Below are positions 14,276 to 19,554 of a stretch of 23,208 nucleotides of DNA, piece after piece. The notes under the pieces were generated by a model. It was given only the letters and a program-made list of their open reading frames with translations, did not search any database and was not told the origin of the DNA. The stretch lies in NCBI GenBank assembly GCA_910578605.1, contig CAJTQG010000038.1:4321-27528 (forward strand), read 5' to 3'. The stretch is from an uncultured Lachnospiraceae bacterium (GTDB taxonomy: Bacteria; Bacillota; Clostridia; Lachnospirales; Lachnospiraceae). Made by a program: the position numbers and the translations under genes. Numbering within the stretch: position 1 is the first letter of the stretch; each line of letters starts with the position of its first letter.

Positions 14276-15212
14276 CTCTGCTCCTTTTTTTCCGCATCTT
14301 TGCATGGATGTAAAACATGCAGTTAAAATCGTTGTAGTATACCTCCGCCGCCGAAAACTCCATATCCGGATACCACTTTGCAAGGGTTGTCCGGATCGTG
14401 TCCCGGTCTTTTATCATGCCGTCTATGTAGGATGCTATGGGTTTATAGTTTCCCCGGCCTTTCTGCGGCTGTTTGTTGTGTACAACTTTGATGTCCGGTT
14501 TTTTAAGTCCCCGGGAACTGCGCCACCGTTTTTCCGATTTCAGGCGGTCTTTTTGTTTTATGATGTAGTTAGCCAGACCGGAAAGTCCGTCTTCATCCTC
14601 CTGCACTCTCCTGATCTCATTGCGGCTTGACTGTCCCCAACACTCTTCCACTGTGTCCATGTCCAGTGCGCCATCCATGACGATATGATGATGCCAACGG
14701 ATATCTTCGTGCGGGTTATATGCGGTCACGTATATATATTTGGCGTTTGGCAGGCCCTTTTTCCTGCGGCGGTAGTTGATGCGCTTTATAAAATTTGTGA
14801 TGTCTTTTAATGCTGCGTCAAAATCTCCGTCTGCAGGAAGATGCTCTTCATCATATGTGAGCGTGATCCATAAATCGCCGCTTCCAAAGTTTTCATTGAT
14901 CAGGCGCTCCAAGTACTTTCTCGCGTTTTTATCGTTAAGGTTGCGCTGTGCCCTGTCATTATCCTTTACGATCCGGCGGCCCTCTTCCGGGATGTCACTC
15001 AACCGGTTAAACTGCGGGTATATCTCTACCTCAAACTGACTGCCCGCCGTTATCTCTTTTAAAGCGTATATGACTTTATGGCTCCGGTATCCCTGCGAGG
15101 ATGCCAACATCTGATCCGCAAACCACTCATGCAGATCATCTAATGATTTTTTATATGCGGCCTCATAATCGTATGGGATGTATGGCTTTACTTTTTTACT
15201 CTTTCTGTTCAA
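14247..15212 (-). CDS. rep: HUH endonuclease-type replication initiator (rolling-circle Rep)
   Basis: 321 aa. Order of motifs, numbered from the chosen TTG start: motif 1 'LWITLTYDEEHLP' near 114-126, the metal-binding HUH motif 'RWHHHIVMDG' with His 174-176, and motif 3 'LANYIIKQKDR' with the candidate catalytic Tyr 216 and Lys 219. This is the pattern of replication-associated proteins (ORF2/G2P-like) that nick one strand and start rolling-circle copying. TTG 15212 has AAGGAG nine bases upstream, better than the TTG at 15254. The next 230 bases upstream hold nested inverted repeats, a likely origin. A one-tyrosine Rep in a tailed-phage genome is uncommon. Confidence 0.75.
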   Translation of the reverse strand: MNRKSKKVKPYIPYDYEAAYKKSLDDLHEWFADQMLASSQGYRSHKVIYALKEITAGSQFEVEIYPQFNRLSDIPEEGRRIVKDNDRAQRNLNDKNARKYLERLINENFGSGDLWITLTYDEEHLPADGDFDAALKDITNFIKRINYRRRKKGLPNAKYIYVTAYNPHEDIRWHHHIVMDGALDMDTVEECWGQSSRNEIRRVQEDEDGLSGLANYIIKQKDRLKSEKRWRSSRGLKKPDIKVVHNKQPQKGRGNYKPIASYIDGMIKDRDTIRTTLAKWYPDMEFSAAEVYYNDFNCMFYIHAKMRKKRSRDGTEKGKEI

Positions 15213-15331
15213 TCTGACACGCTCCTTTATGGCTCCGATGTAAGTTTTCCTCAAGTTGTTACTATCTATTACAAGGACGAAAAAGAGCCGTTTTCCCTTG
15301 GATTTATGCGGGTTTTTTCTTCTTTTTGGGG

Positions 15332-15360
15332 TTGTGTTTTTGTGTCAGATTTGCTATAAT
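15332..15360 (+). promoter_or_regulatory. Rightward extended -10 promoter in the rep leader
   Basis: TTGTGT at 15332-15337, 17-base spacer, TATAAT at 15355-15360 preceded by TGC (extended -10). It points away from rep, antisense to the rep mRNA leader. The spacer contains the TGTGTCAGATT box, so a protein bound there could block this promoter. Confidence 0.6.
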
Positions 15361-15398
15361 ATTTTTACGGGTAAAGCGTAAAAACGTTTAAATCTGAC
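15342..15398. repeat. Nested inverted repeats upstream of rep, candidate origin
   Basis: Outer arms GTCAGATTT (15344-15352) and AAATCTGAC (15390-15398) enclose inner arms TTTTTACG (15362-15369) and CGTAAAAA (15377-15384) around a 7-base loop GGTAAAG. Such nested hairpins next to an HUH Rep gene are what a double-strand or single-strand origin would look like. The arms are also copies of the box found in parB. The nick site is not identifiable by eye. Confidence 0.5.
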
Positions 15399-15447
15399 GC
15401 GTTTTGGCTTTTGACAAACGGCCGCTGTAACGGCCGTTTGTTTTTTT
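15367..15447 (+). ncRNA. Predicted antisense RNA over the rep leader (about 80 nt)
   Basis: From the extended -10 promoter, transcription would begin near 15367 and stop at a GC-rich hairpin with seven Ts. The product is complementary to the untranslated leader of the leftward rep transcript, like the countertranscribed RNAs that control copy number in many rolling-circle plasmids. No ORF of note lies in it. Prediction only: promoter, length and terminator are all consistent, but expression is not shown. Confidence 0.45.
15414..15447 (+). terminator. Rightward intrinsic terminator
   Basis: ACAAACGGCC pairs with GGCCGTTTGT over an 8-base loop and is followed by TTTTTT on the + strand. On the minus strand no T-run follows, so it is directional and would not end the leftward operon. 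Confidence 0.75.
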
Positions 15448-15634
15448 ATCTTACGGAGAGTTTTTCTAACTGCCTGCCGAGCTTGTCCGTGTCCCAATAG
15501 ATATCCCTTCCACCGGGAAGCCTCGTGGCACACTTCTGTCCTTCCATGTGCGCGATCTGTATTAAAAAGGAGCGTTTAAAACCGCATTCCTTTACAAGTT
15601 CCATTGTTTTCATCGATTTTCTTGGGAACTGCAT
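15446..15634 (-). CDS. Excisionase/MerR-like small HTH protein (62 aa)
   Basis: Residues 8-62 (MKTMELVKECGFKRSFLIQIAHMEGQKCATRLPGGRDIYWDTDKLGRQLEKL) show a short winged helix: helix-turn-helix, a beta hairpin containing 'GGRDIYWDTDKLGRQL', as in excisionases and MerR-type N-domains. ATG 15634 is behind AAAGGAG; the gene overlaps the RNase H-like ORF end by 59 bases. It may control rep or be the directionality factor for the integrase. Both are inference from fold and place. Confidence 0.65.
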   Translation of the reverse strand: MQFPRKSMKTMELVKECGFKRSFLIQIAHMEGQKCATRLPGGRDIYWDTDKLGRQLEKLSVR

Positions 15635-16076
15635 TTCTCACGCTCCTTTCTTTTGCTCTTTCTGATTCCGCTTTCATCCATTCGCTATATGAGTTCCTTT
15701 TTTCTACGATAAACTGGTATGTATGCTCGTCCAGTAAGAGCGCTATTTCTTTCCACGCTTCTGTATTTGCTACCTGCTGCCCCTTTGCATTTTTCCAGTC
15801 GTTTTTTCTCCAATCTGCAAGCCATTTTTCTGCGCAGGATGCCATAAAGACGGAATCAGTGTGTATGATCAGTTCGCAGTGCCGGAAAAGCCTCTTTATA
15901 GCAGCCGACAATGCGAAAAGGCAGGCTTGGTTTTTGGTCACTTTATTCATGGTACCTGCCTTGGAACATGTGGCCGGGCCTTTACTGGTCATGGTCTCTA
16001 AAATGTATGTATAGGCTCCGTTTTGTTTCTGTGGGCCTTTTACTGTGGTATGGATGTATATGTTGACTGTCTGCAA
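15576..16076 (-). CDS. RNase H-like protein with altered active site
   Basis: 166 aa, starting at TTG 16076 (GAGG ten bases upstream). The RNase HI fold is recognisable: first strand 'VNIYIHTTVKG...GAYTYILE', the helix 'NQACLFALSAAIKRL', the third strand 'CELIIHTDSVFMASCAEKWLADWRKNDWKNAKGQQVAN', and 'HTYQFIVEKRNSYSEWMKAESERAKE'. In RNase HI the catalytic residues are D10, E48, D70 and D134; here the first is His/Thr, the second Cys52, while Asp74 remains. It is therefore probably a nucleic-acid-binding or weak enzyme. The wide Trp-rich helix is retained for hybrid binding. Confidence 0.7.
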   Translation of the reverse strand: MQTVNIYIHTTVKGPQKQNGAYTYILETMTSKGPATCSKAGTMNKVTKNQACLFALSAAIKRLFRHCELIIHTDSVFMASCAEKWLADWRKNDWKNAKGQQVANTEAWKEIALLLDEHTYQFIVEKRNSYSEWMKAESERAKERSVRNAVPKKIDENNGTCKGMRF

Positions 16077-16088
16077 CTGCCAAATACC

Positions 16089-16250
16089 TCATTTCTGTAT
16101 TGTCTGACTGCAAATATATATTAAGGAAATCGTATCTCCCAATCCCTGAAATACCCACCCGCAAATAGGCTTTTCCTTTAATGTAAGAACCACCGCGATA
16201 ATATTCAGAACGAGTACGATCGCTATTATTATCCAACCTACCAGTGTCAT
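16089..16250 (-). CDS. Small single-span membrane protein (53 aa)
   Basis: MTLVGWIIIAIVLVLNIIAV is one strong hydrophobic helix (residues 2-23); a Lys/Glu turn and a second, weaker hydrophobic stretch (GDTISLIYICSQT) follow. ATG 16250 has AAGGAG at ideal spacing. A longer frame from GTG 16317 through this region in another phase has no ribosome site and is not favoured. The stop lies 12 bases before the RNase H-like start, so they are coupled. Unknown function. Confidence 0.6.
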   Translation of the reverse strand: MTLVGWIIIAIVLVLNIIAVVLTLKEKPICGWVFQGLGDTISLIYICSQTIQK

Positions 16251-16327
16251 TCTTTATCTCCTTCGCCGATCGTCTGCCTTTTGTGTTTCTTTTTTCTATG
16301 TATCTTACTAAGTCCACTTTTGATACT

Positions 16328-16444
16328 TCATTTGCTACATATACATATAGTGCTAATAATGATTGCAGTTAAACTTATTGCATTTACACCCCACCAAATT
16401 GCTTCATTTATGATGGGATGGTTTTCCTCTAACCATTTCCACAT
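16328..16444 (-). CDS. Small single-span membrane protein (38 aa)
   Basis: MWKWLEENHPIINEAIWWGV followed by NAISLTAIIISTICICSK: an amphipathic start and one hydrophobic helix ending in CICSK. GGAGG lies ten bases ahead of ATG 16444, which sets the start and rejects the longer 89-codon frame. It follows the 58-aa gene by 19 bases. One of three consecutive tiny membrane proteins in the early operon; functions unknown, with roles in host membrane or exclusion possible. Confidence 0.55.
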   Translation of the reverse strand: MWKWLEENHPIINEAIWWGVNAISLTAIIISTICICSK

Positions 16445-16463
16445 TGCTCTTTTTCCTCCGTTC

Positions 16464-16640
16464 TCACTTGCTTGGTATATGAAACAACTTTTTGGCTGCT
16501 CTGCTTGTGTATTTCTGGATTTCATTTTCATCTGGAACGTTCCCGTGTTCCTCGATATACATAAGCAGAGCCAAAATTGAAATTTTATTTGCCACACACT
16601 TTATGGTGACTACTGCTAATAATAAAGTCGTGATTAACAT
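16464..16640 (-). CDS. Small membrane-anchored protein (58 aa)
   Basis: MLITTLLLAVVTIKCVANKI then SILALLMYIEEHGNVPDENEIQ: an N-terminal hydrophobic helix, then a helix and a basic C-terminus (RAAKKLFHIPSK). ATG 16640 has GGGGGG seven bases upstream. The frame is clean and the next gene begins 19 bases on. Residues 20-58 look like a short soluble domain ('MYIEEHGNVPDENEIQKYT'), reminiscent of small phage peptides with an N-anchored helix. No family recognised. Confidence 0.55.
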   Translation of the reverse strand: MLITTLLLAVVTIKCVANKISILALLMYIEEHGNVPDENEIQKYTSRAAKKLFHIPSK

Positions 16641-16656
16641 CTTTTTGCCCCCCTAT

Positions 16657-16839
16657 TCAAAACTTTCCTAAAGTATCTGTCATTTCAGTGAGAATGGCTC
16701 TGGCAACCATTATATCTCTTAGCACTTTGGCTAGAATCATTACATTTTCGGTACTACGTCCATTCATTTCCTTACATATCAAATCCATAGCGTTATCTAA
16801 GCTGTTTAATGCTTCCGTGCTTACATTACATTTGCACAT
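16657..16839 (-). CDS. Small helical phage protein (60 aa), unknown
   Basis: Helical, with an N-terminal CKC (Cys 2 and 4) and hydrophobic-charged alternation (EALNSLDNAMDLICKEMNGRST...MILAKVLRDIMVARAILTEM). Starts at ATG 16839 right after AGAGGA. No transmembrane span. It precedes the three small membrane proteins. No function can be suggested. Confidence 0.5.
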   Translation of the reverse strand: MCKCNVSTEALNSLDNAMDLICKEMNGRSTENVMILAKVLRDIMVARAILTEMTDTLGKF

Positions 16840-16885
16840 TCCTCTTTCACCGTCCTTCCCTTATTCGCAAAATCTTTTAATCCTA

Positions 16886-16914
16886 TTGTCAAAACACTCT
16901 CTCCGTTCTATAAT
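16886..16914 (+). promoter_or_regulatory. Rightward promoter A, antisense to the early operon
   Basis: TTGTCA, 17-base spacer, TATAAT on the + strand, then a conserved downstream block TTTGTGTACAGGC and a CCGAGTAC about 30 bases after the -10. The same layout recurs at 17962-17990, and a decayed copy lies near 17326. It stands 49 bases upstream of the 64-codon + ORF. Confidence 0.65.
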
Positions 16915-16962
16915 TTGTGTACAGGCGTTGCCGCACCGAGTACATAAGAAAAGAGTCATATT

Positions 16963-17157
16963 ATGAATATTGATAAAGATTTGCAAACTGCTATTATGGA
17001 ATCTTGTGATGATGAATCAACTAAAGTAATTCTTTATTTAAAAGAACAAAGTAAGAAACAAAAATCTTACAATTTAGCTATGCTGATTCTCACAATTATC
17101 AGTGCCACTGGAGCAGCAATTGCTGCTATTACCGGAATACTGATGTTCTTTCAATAA
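16963..17157 (+). CDS. Rightward small membrane peptide (64 aa) with its own promoter
   Basis: Polar N-terminus (MNIDKDLQTAIMESCDDEST), a charged helix (KVILYLKEQSKKQKSYNLA) and a hydrophobic helix (residues 42-63: MLILTIISATGAAIAAITGI). The TM helix has the small-residue rhythm of membrane-active peptides. It is read against the early operon from promoter A, and its 3' third overlaps a leftward ORF (17074-17271). The ribosome site is poor (AAGAG), which could mean tight control. Type I toxin-like or host-membrane peptide is possible; not proven. Confidence 0.5.
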   Translation: MNIDKDLQTAIMESCDDESTKVILYLKEQSKKQKSYNLAMLILTIISATGAAIAAITGILMFFQ

Positions 17158-17271
17158 CATCTTTATTTCTCGTAACTCTTTTAAAATCTGGACTAAAAAC
17201 ATTAGATTGAAATTATGCTTTTCATCCGCAACTTTCCCTATTTCCTCTAAACCTTGGTCAGTCAAGAACAT
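17074..17271 (-). CDS. Small leftward early protein (65 aa), overlapping an opposite ORF
   Basis: MFLTDQGLEEIGKVADEKHN is soluble and helical; the end is Ser/Cys-rich (SSNCCSSGTDNCENQHS). ATG 17271 has AGGGAG nine bases upstream, a good site. Its C-terminal 28 codons are antisense to the + membrane-peptide gene, and a 16-bp palindrome (AGCAGCAATTGCTGCT, 17112-17127) lies in both. The helical N-half seems the conserved part. Unknown function. Confidence 0.5.
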   Translation of the reverse strand: MFLTDQGLEEIGKVADEKHNFNLMFLVQILKELREIKMLLKEHQYSGNSSNCCSSGTDNCENQHS

Positions 17272-17325
17272 TGTTTTAATCTCCCTGTTTGCTTCATTCT
17301 TTAAATGTCGAAATTCCGCTTGATC

Positions 17326-17355
17326 CTATTGTCAAAATACATTCTCATTTCCTGA
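17326..17355 (+). repeat. Decayed third copy of the rightward promoter cassette
   Basis: ATCCTATTGTCAAAATACAT matches the start of cassette A nearly exactly, including TTGTCA, but the -10 position reads TGAACT instead of TATAAT and no + ORF follows. It looks like a duplicated promoter that has lost activity. Confidence 0.45.
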
Positions 17356-17371
17356 ACTACTAGAAGCATGG

Positions 17372-17653
17372 TTAAAGATTCTGTGCCGCTTTTTCTAATA
17401 GTTCTAATGCTCTTAACGCGATTTTATCGTTTTCTGCATTACAAAATATCTTTAACGCCTCTGTTATAATAAAAGTTTTTTCATTTGCATTGAAGCGTTG
17501 GACTTCTTCTTTGATACGAGCTGATTCATCATCTCTGAAAGTAACTATAACTTTTTCAGCTTCAATAATATTTGCATCTGTTATACTGGCAAGCAGCTCA
17601 TTTTTGCTATTCTTAACAATAATTTCAGAGCATTCTTTTTTATTAATTTTCAC
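17372..17653 (-). CDS. Early phage protein (93 aa), unknown
   Basis: GTG 17653 overlaps the previous gene's stop by four bases (GTGA) and has AAGGAG ten bases upstream, so longer in-frame starts are rejected. The sequence is a beta-then-helix mix: 'KNSKNELLASITDANIIEAEKVIVTFRDDES' followed by an amphipathic C-terminal half (EEVQRFNANEKTFIITEALK...LRALELLEKAAQNL). It resembles small phage regulatory or scaffolding proteins, but no family is clear. Coupled to the two early genes upstream. Confidence 0.55.
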   Translation of the reverse strand: MKINKKECSEIIVKNSKNELLASITDANIIEAEKVIVTFRDDESARIKEEVQRFNANEKTFIITEALKIFCNAENDKIALRALELLEKAAQNL

Positions 17654-17916
17654 TTTTCTTTCACTCCTTTTCTCAAAGCACTCCTTTTCTTTTTTATCCA
17701 TAATGGGAGGTCTATCCGCCACAGTATTGCCAATGTTTTCTTTAGTGGTGGATATACAAGAATTATTTTTGCATCTGTTTCTCCGATATCATCATCCCAA
17801 ACAGAAACATCATATATACCCTTTATTAAATTACTTTTAAACTGGACTAAGTATTTTTTACCATTTAGTTGATATCTGATATATTTAACCGACATATCTA
17901 TTCCAAATATTTTCAA
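17650..17916 (-). CDS. Early phage protein (88 aa), unknown
   Basis: TTG 17916 lies behind AAAGGAGGTGG, the best ribosome site here; ATG 17895 is an alternative. The centre is beta-rich (VKYIRYQLNGKKYLVQFKSNLIKGIYDVSVWDD) and a hydrophobic stretch (IILVYPPLKKTLAILWRIDLPLWI) precedes a basic tail. It shares a four-base overlap with the next gene. The pairing of a beta domain with a near-membrane helix is not diagnostic; no function assigned. Confidence 0.5.
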   Translation of the reverse strand: MKIFGIDMSVKYIRYQLNGKKYLVQFKSNLIKGIYDVSVWDDDIGETDAKIILVYPPLKKTLAILWRIDLPLWIKKKRSALRKGVKEK

Positions 17917-17961
17917 ACTATTCCACCTCCTTTTTCTCATCTGCAAAAGCCGCCTGTTCTA

Positions 17962-17990
17962 TTGCGAAAATACACTCCCTACTCTATAAT
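17962..17990 (+). promoter_or_regulatory. Rightward promoter C, second intact copy of the cassette
   Basis: TTGCGA, 17-base spacer, TATAAT, then TTTATGTACAGGC and GCCGAGTAC at the same distances as in promoter A. The shared downstream blocks, outside the core hexamers, show that the two are duplicates and not chance matches. Confidence 0.65.
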
Positions 17991-18041
17991 TTATGTACAG
18001 GCATCTGCCAATGCCGAGTACGAATGAAGGGAGTGAGTTGA

Positions 18042-18212
18042 ATGAATAACGCTACTGAAAATGTCGCTTTGTTGCATTTAATAAATCAAGATACTAAAAA
18101 TCTATCTCTTGATGAACTTTACGCGCTTTATATAGATACATACAAAGAAGTATGTGAATGTGAAAAGCGCTATCAGGACTCTCACAAAGAAGAGCGTTTC
18201 AGCTTTAACTAA
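18042..18212 (+). CDS. Rightward small acidic protein (56 aa) with its own promoter
   Basis: MNNATENVALLHLINQDTKN then SLDELYALYIDTYKEVCECEKRYQDSH: helical and acidic, without a membrane segment. ATG 18042 has GGGAGTGAG at good spacing, and promoter C lies 51 bases upstream. Its 3' two thirds overlap the tail of a leftward ORF (18102-18368), so the two are read from opposite strands. It shares a cassette with the 64-codon membrane peptide but not its sequence. Function unknown. Confidence 0.5.
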   Translation: MNNATENVALLHLINQDTKNLSLDELYALYIDTYKEVCECEKRYQDSHKEERFSFN

Positions 18213-18368
18213 TTCTTTGTGAATGGATGTCATTGCTTCTGATGATGCCGGAATTTTATTTGTTCCGGATGTTCTGGAATACTCCGCTAACAGTTCCATT
18301 TGTCGGCGGAGTATTTTTCTATTGCTTGCCGCCATGATTTTTTTTTGCATTTCTTCTCGTGTCTGCAT
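18102..18368 (-). CDS. Early phage protein with C-terminal hydrophobic extension (88 aa)
   Basis: The first 55 residues (MQTREEMQKKIMAASNRKILRRQMELLAEYSR...IPASSEAMTSIHKELVKA) have the helical look of small proteins that follow Cro genes in clostridial prophages. The last 30 (LFFVRVLIALFTFTYFFVCIY...) form a membrane helix that lies antisense to the rightward 56-aa ORF. ATG 18368 has AGAAAGGGG upstream. The hydrophobic tail may be a by-product of the overlap. Function unknown. Confidence 0.55.
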   Translation of the reverse strand: MQTREEMQKKIMAASNRKILRRQMELLAEYSRTSGTNKIPASSEAMTSIHKELVKAETLFFVRVLIALFTFTYFFVCIYIKRVKFIKR

Positions 18369-18407
18369 ATTTTTACCCCTTTCTTTTTGTCACTTTTCGT
18401 GTCATTT

Positions 18408-18614
18408 CTATTCTTTTTTGCTGAATAACGTATTAACATCAACTTCTAAAACATTTGCAATATTTAACACATCTATATCCGTTATGATTTTTCTTCCATT
18501 AAGCATGTTATTGAAAGTTTGTGTTGTATATCCTGCTTTCTTAGCTATTGAACTTTGTTTTAGACATTTTTCATTAATAATTCCTTTCACATTTAGTGCT
18601 ATTGCGGATTGCAT
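18408..18614 (-). CDS. Cro-like HTH regulator
   Basis: 68 aa, almost all an XRE-type helix-turn-helix: 'GIINEKCLKQSSIAKKAGYTTQTFNNMLNGRKIITDIDVLNIANVL' with the second helix 'SSIAKKAGYT' and recognition helix 'QTFNNMLNGR'. ATG 18614 has AAAGGAGGGG. First gene of the leftward early operon and divergent to the CI-like repressor, as Cro is in lambdoid switches. Likely represses the CI promoter and tunes its own. The role is inferred from place and fold. Confidence 0.8.
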   Translation of the reverse strand: MQSAIALNVKGIINEKCLKQSSIAKKAGYTTQTFNNMLNGRKIITDIDVLNIANVLEVDVNTLFSKKE

Positions 18615-18658
18615 ATATGCCCCTCCTTTCATGTACAAGATTCTTTAACTTTTTACTT

Positions 18659-18687
18659 ATTATAGTATCCTTTTCTTGAACTGTCAA
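18659..18687 (-). promoter_or_regulatory. Leftward early (PR-type) promoter
   Basis: TTGACA and TATAAT, both perfect, with a 17-base spacer, on the minus strand about 45 bases before the Cro-like start. It should be very strong when not repressed, and the divergent layout makes it the main target of the CI-like protein. Operator palindromes could not be set by eye. Confidence 0.8.
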
Positions 18688-18718
18688 TAGATTTTTCTCA
18701 AATTTCTTATACTTTTTG

Positions 18719-18747
18719 TTGACAAGTAAATTTTTTAATTGTATTCT
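18719..18747 (+). promoter_or_regulatory. Rightward promoter of the CI-like repressor
   Basis: Perfect TTGACA, 17-base spacer, TATTCT, starting 32 bases downstream of the leftward promoter's -35. It drives the repressor and probably the lysogeny genes after it. Confidence 0.7.
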
Positions 18748-18767
18748 AAATTTAAAGGAGTGATGAA

Positions 18768-19526
18768 ATGGGTATTGGAAATAGAATTAAAGAAGCGAGG
18801 AATAATTTAAATTATACTCAAGAAGATTTAGCGACTATATTAGGTGTCACTAAAGGAGCAGTTGCTAATTATGAAAACGAAACAAGCCATCCTAAAGAGC
18901 CTATTATGTATAAATTAATAGAAGCGCTTCATGTTGACGCAAATTATCTATTTCAAGATTGTGTAAAACTTCCTAAAGAAGTAAATGATATTACCCTATC
19001 TGAATATGAATGTATAAAAAAATACCGCACTCTTGATGATTCCGGCAAAGAACACATTGAGTATGAATTAAATCGAGAAATTATGCGGGTTTCCGAATTA
19101 TATGAAAAGAATAAGTTAATAGAGGAATTTAGAAATGCTGATTTGATAAGTTCCTCATTTGATCCCGGAACGCGTATTATAAATTACTATTACCGACTGG
19201 CATCTGCCGGGACTGGTCAGATACTTTTTGATTCGCCACCTACTAAGCGAATTGAAATTCCAGATATTCAAATATATAAAAAAGCCGACTATGCTATCGG
19301 CGTAAATGGAAATAGTATGGAACCTACATATAAAGACGGCGATACGCTTCTCGTAGAAATGACGGATCGGATTGAAATTGGTGAAATAGGTATATTTTCC
19401 GTTAATAATGAATGCTTTGTTAAAAAACTGGGATATGAGGAATTGATTTCTCTTAATCCAAAATGCGAAAATATCCCTTTGAATGAAACGGCTCATTGTA
19501 TGGGGAGAGTTATTGGAAAGTTATGA
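18768..19526 (+). CDS. CI-like repressor with S24 peptidase domain
   Basis: Master repressor of the lytic switch. Residues 5-62 are an XRE helix-turn-helix (RIKEARNNLNYTQEDLATIL...TKGAVANYENE). A linker holds the self-cleavage site Ala147-Gly148 in 'RLASAGTGQI'. Residues 150-252 are a LexA-type S24 peptidase with Ser183 in 'NGNSMEPTYKDGD' and Lys219 or 220 in 'ECFVKKLGY'. So it can be inactivated by RecA during DNA damage, inducing the prophage. Starts at ATG 18768 behind AAAGGAG. Overlap with the next longer frame is not real; the next gene starts 28 bases later. Confidence 0.93.
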   Translation: MGIGNRIKEARNNLNYTQEDLATILGVTKGAVANYENETSHPKEPIMYKLIEALHVDANYLFQDCVKLPKEVNDITLSEYECIKKYRTLDDSGKEHIEYELNREIMRVSELYEKNKLIEEFRNADLISSSFDPGTRIINYYYRLASAGTGQILFDSPPTKRIEIPDIQIYKKADYAIGVNGNSMEPTYKDGDTLLVEMTDRIEIGEIGIFSVNNECFVKKLGYEELISLNPKCENIPLNETAHCMGRVIGKL

Positions 19527-19554
19527 TTATATTCATTTAGGTGAAAACAATAAT

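Noticed and set aside
14091..14630. Rightward 179-codon frame over rep and the SleB-like gene
   Set aside because: Spans the overlap of two clear genes on the other strand, with no promoter or ribosome site.
15982..16317. Leftward 111-codon frame from GTG 16317
   Set aside because: No ribosome site at its start; it runs through the ribosome site and body of the 53-aa membrane ORF and into the RNase H-like gene in another phase.
16328..16597. Long 89-codon leftward frame in the small-membrane-protein cluster
   Set aside because: Its N-terminal half overlaps a better ORF (16464-16640) in another frame. A strong ribosome site marks ATG 16444 as the true start of a 38-aa protein.
17112..17127. 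16-bp palindrome AGCAGCAATTGCTGCT
   Set aside because: Explained by Ala-Ala-Ile-Ala-Ala codons in the membrane helix of the + ORF; no second copy was seen, so not claimed as a site.
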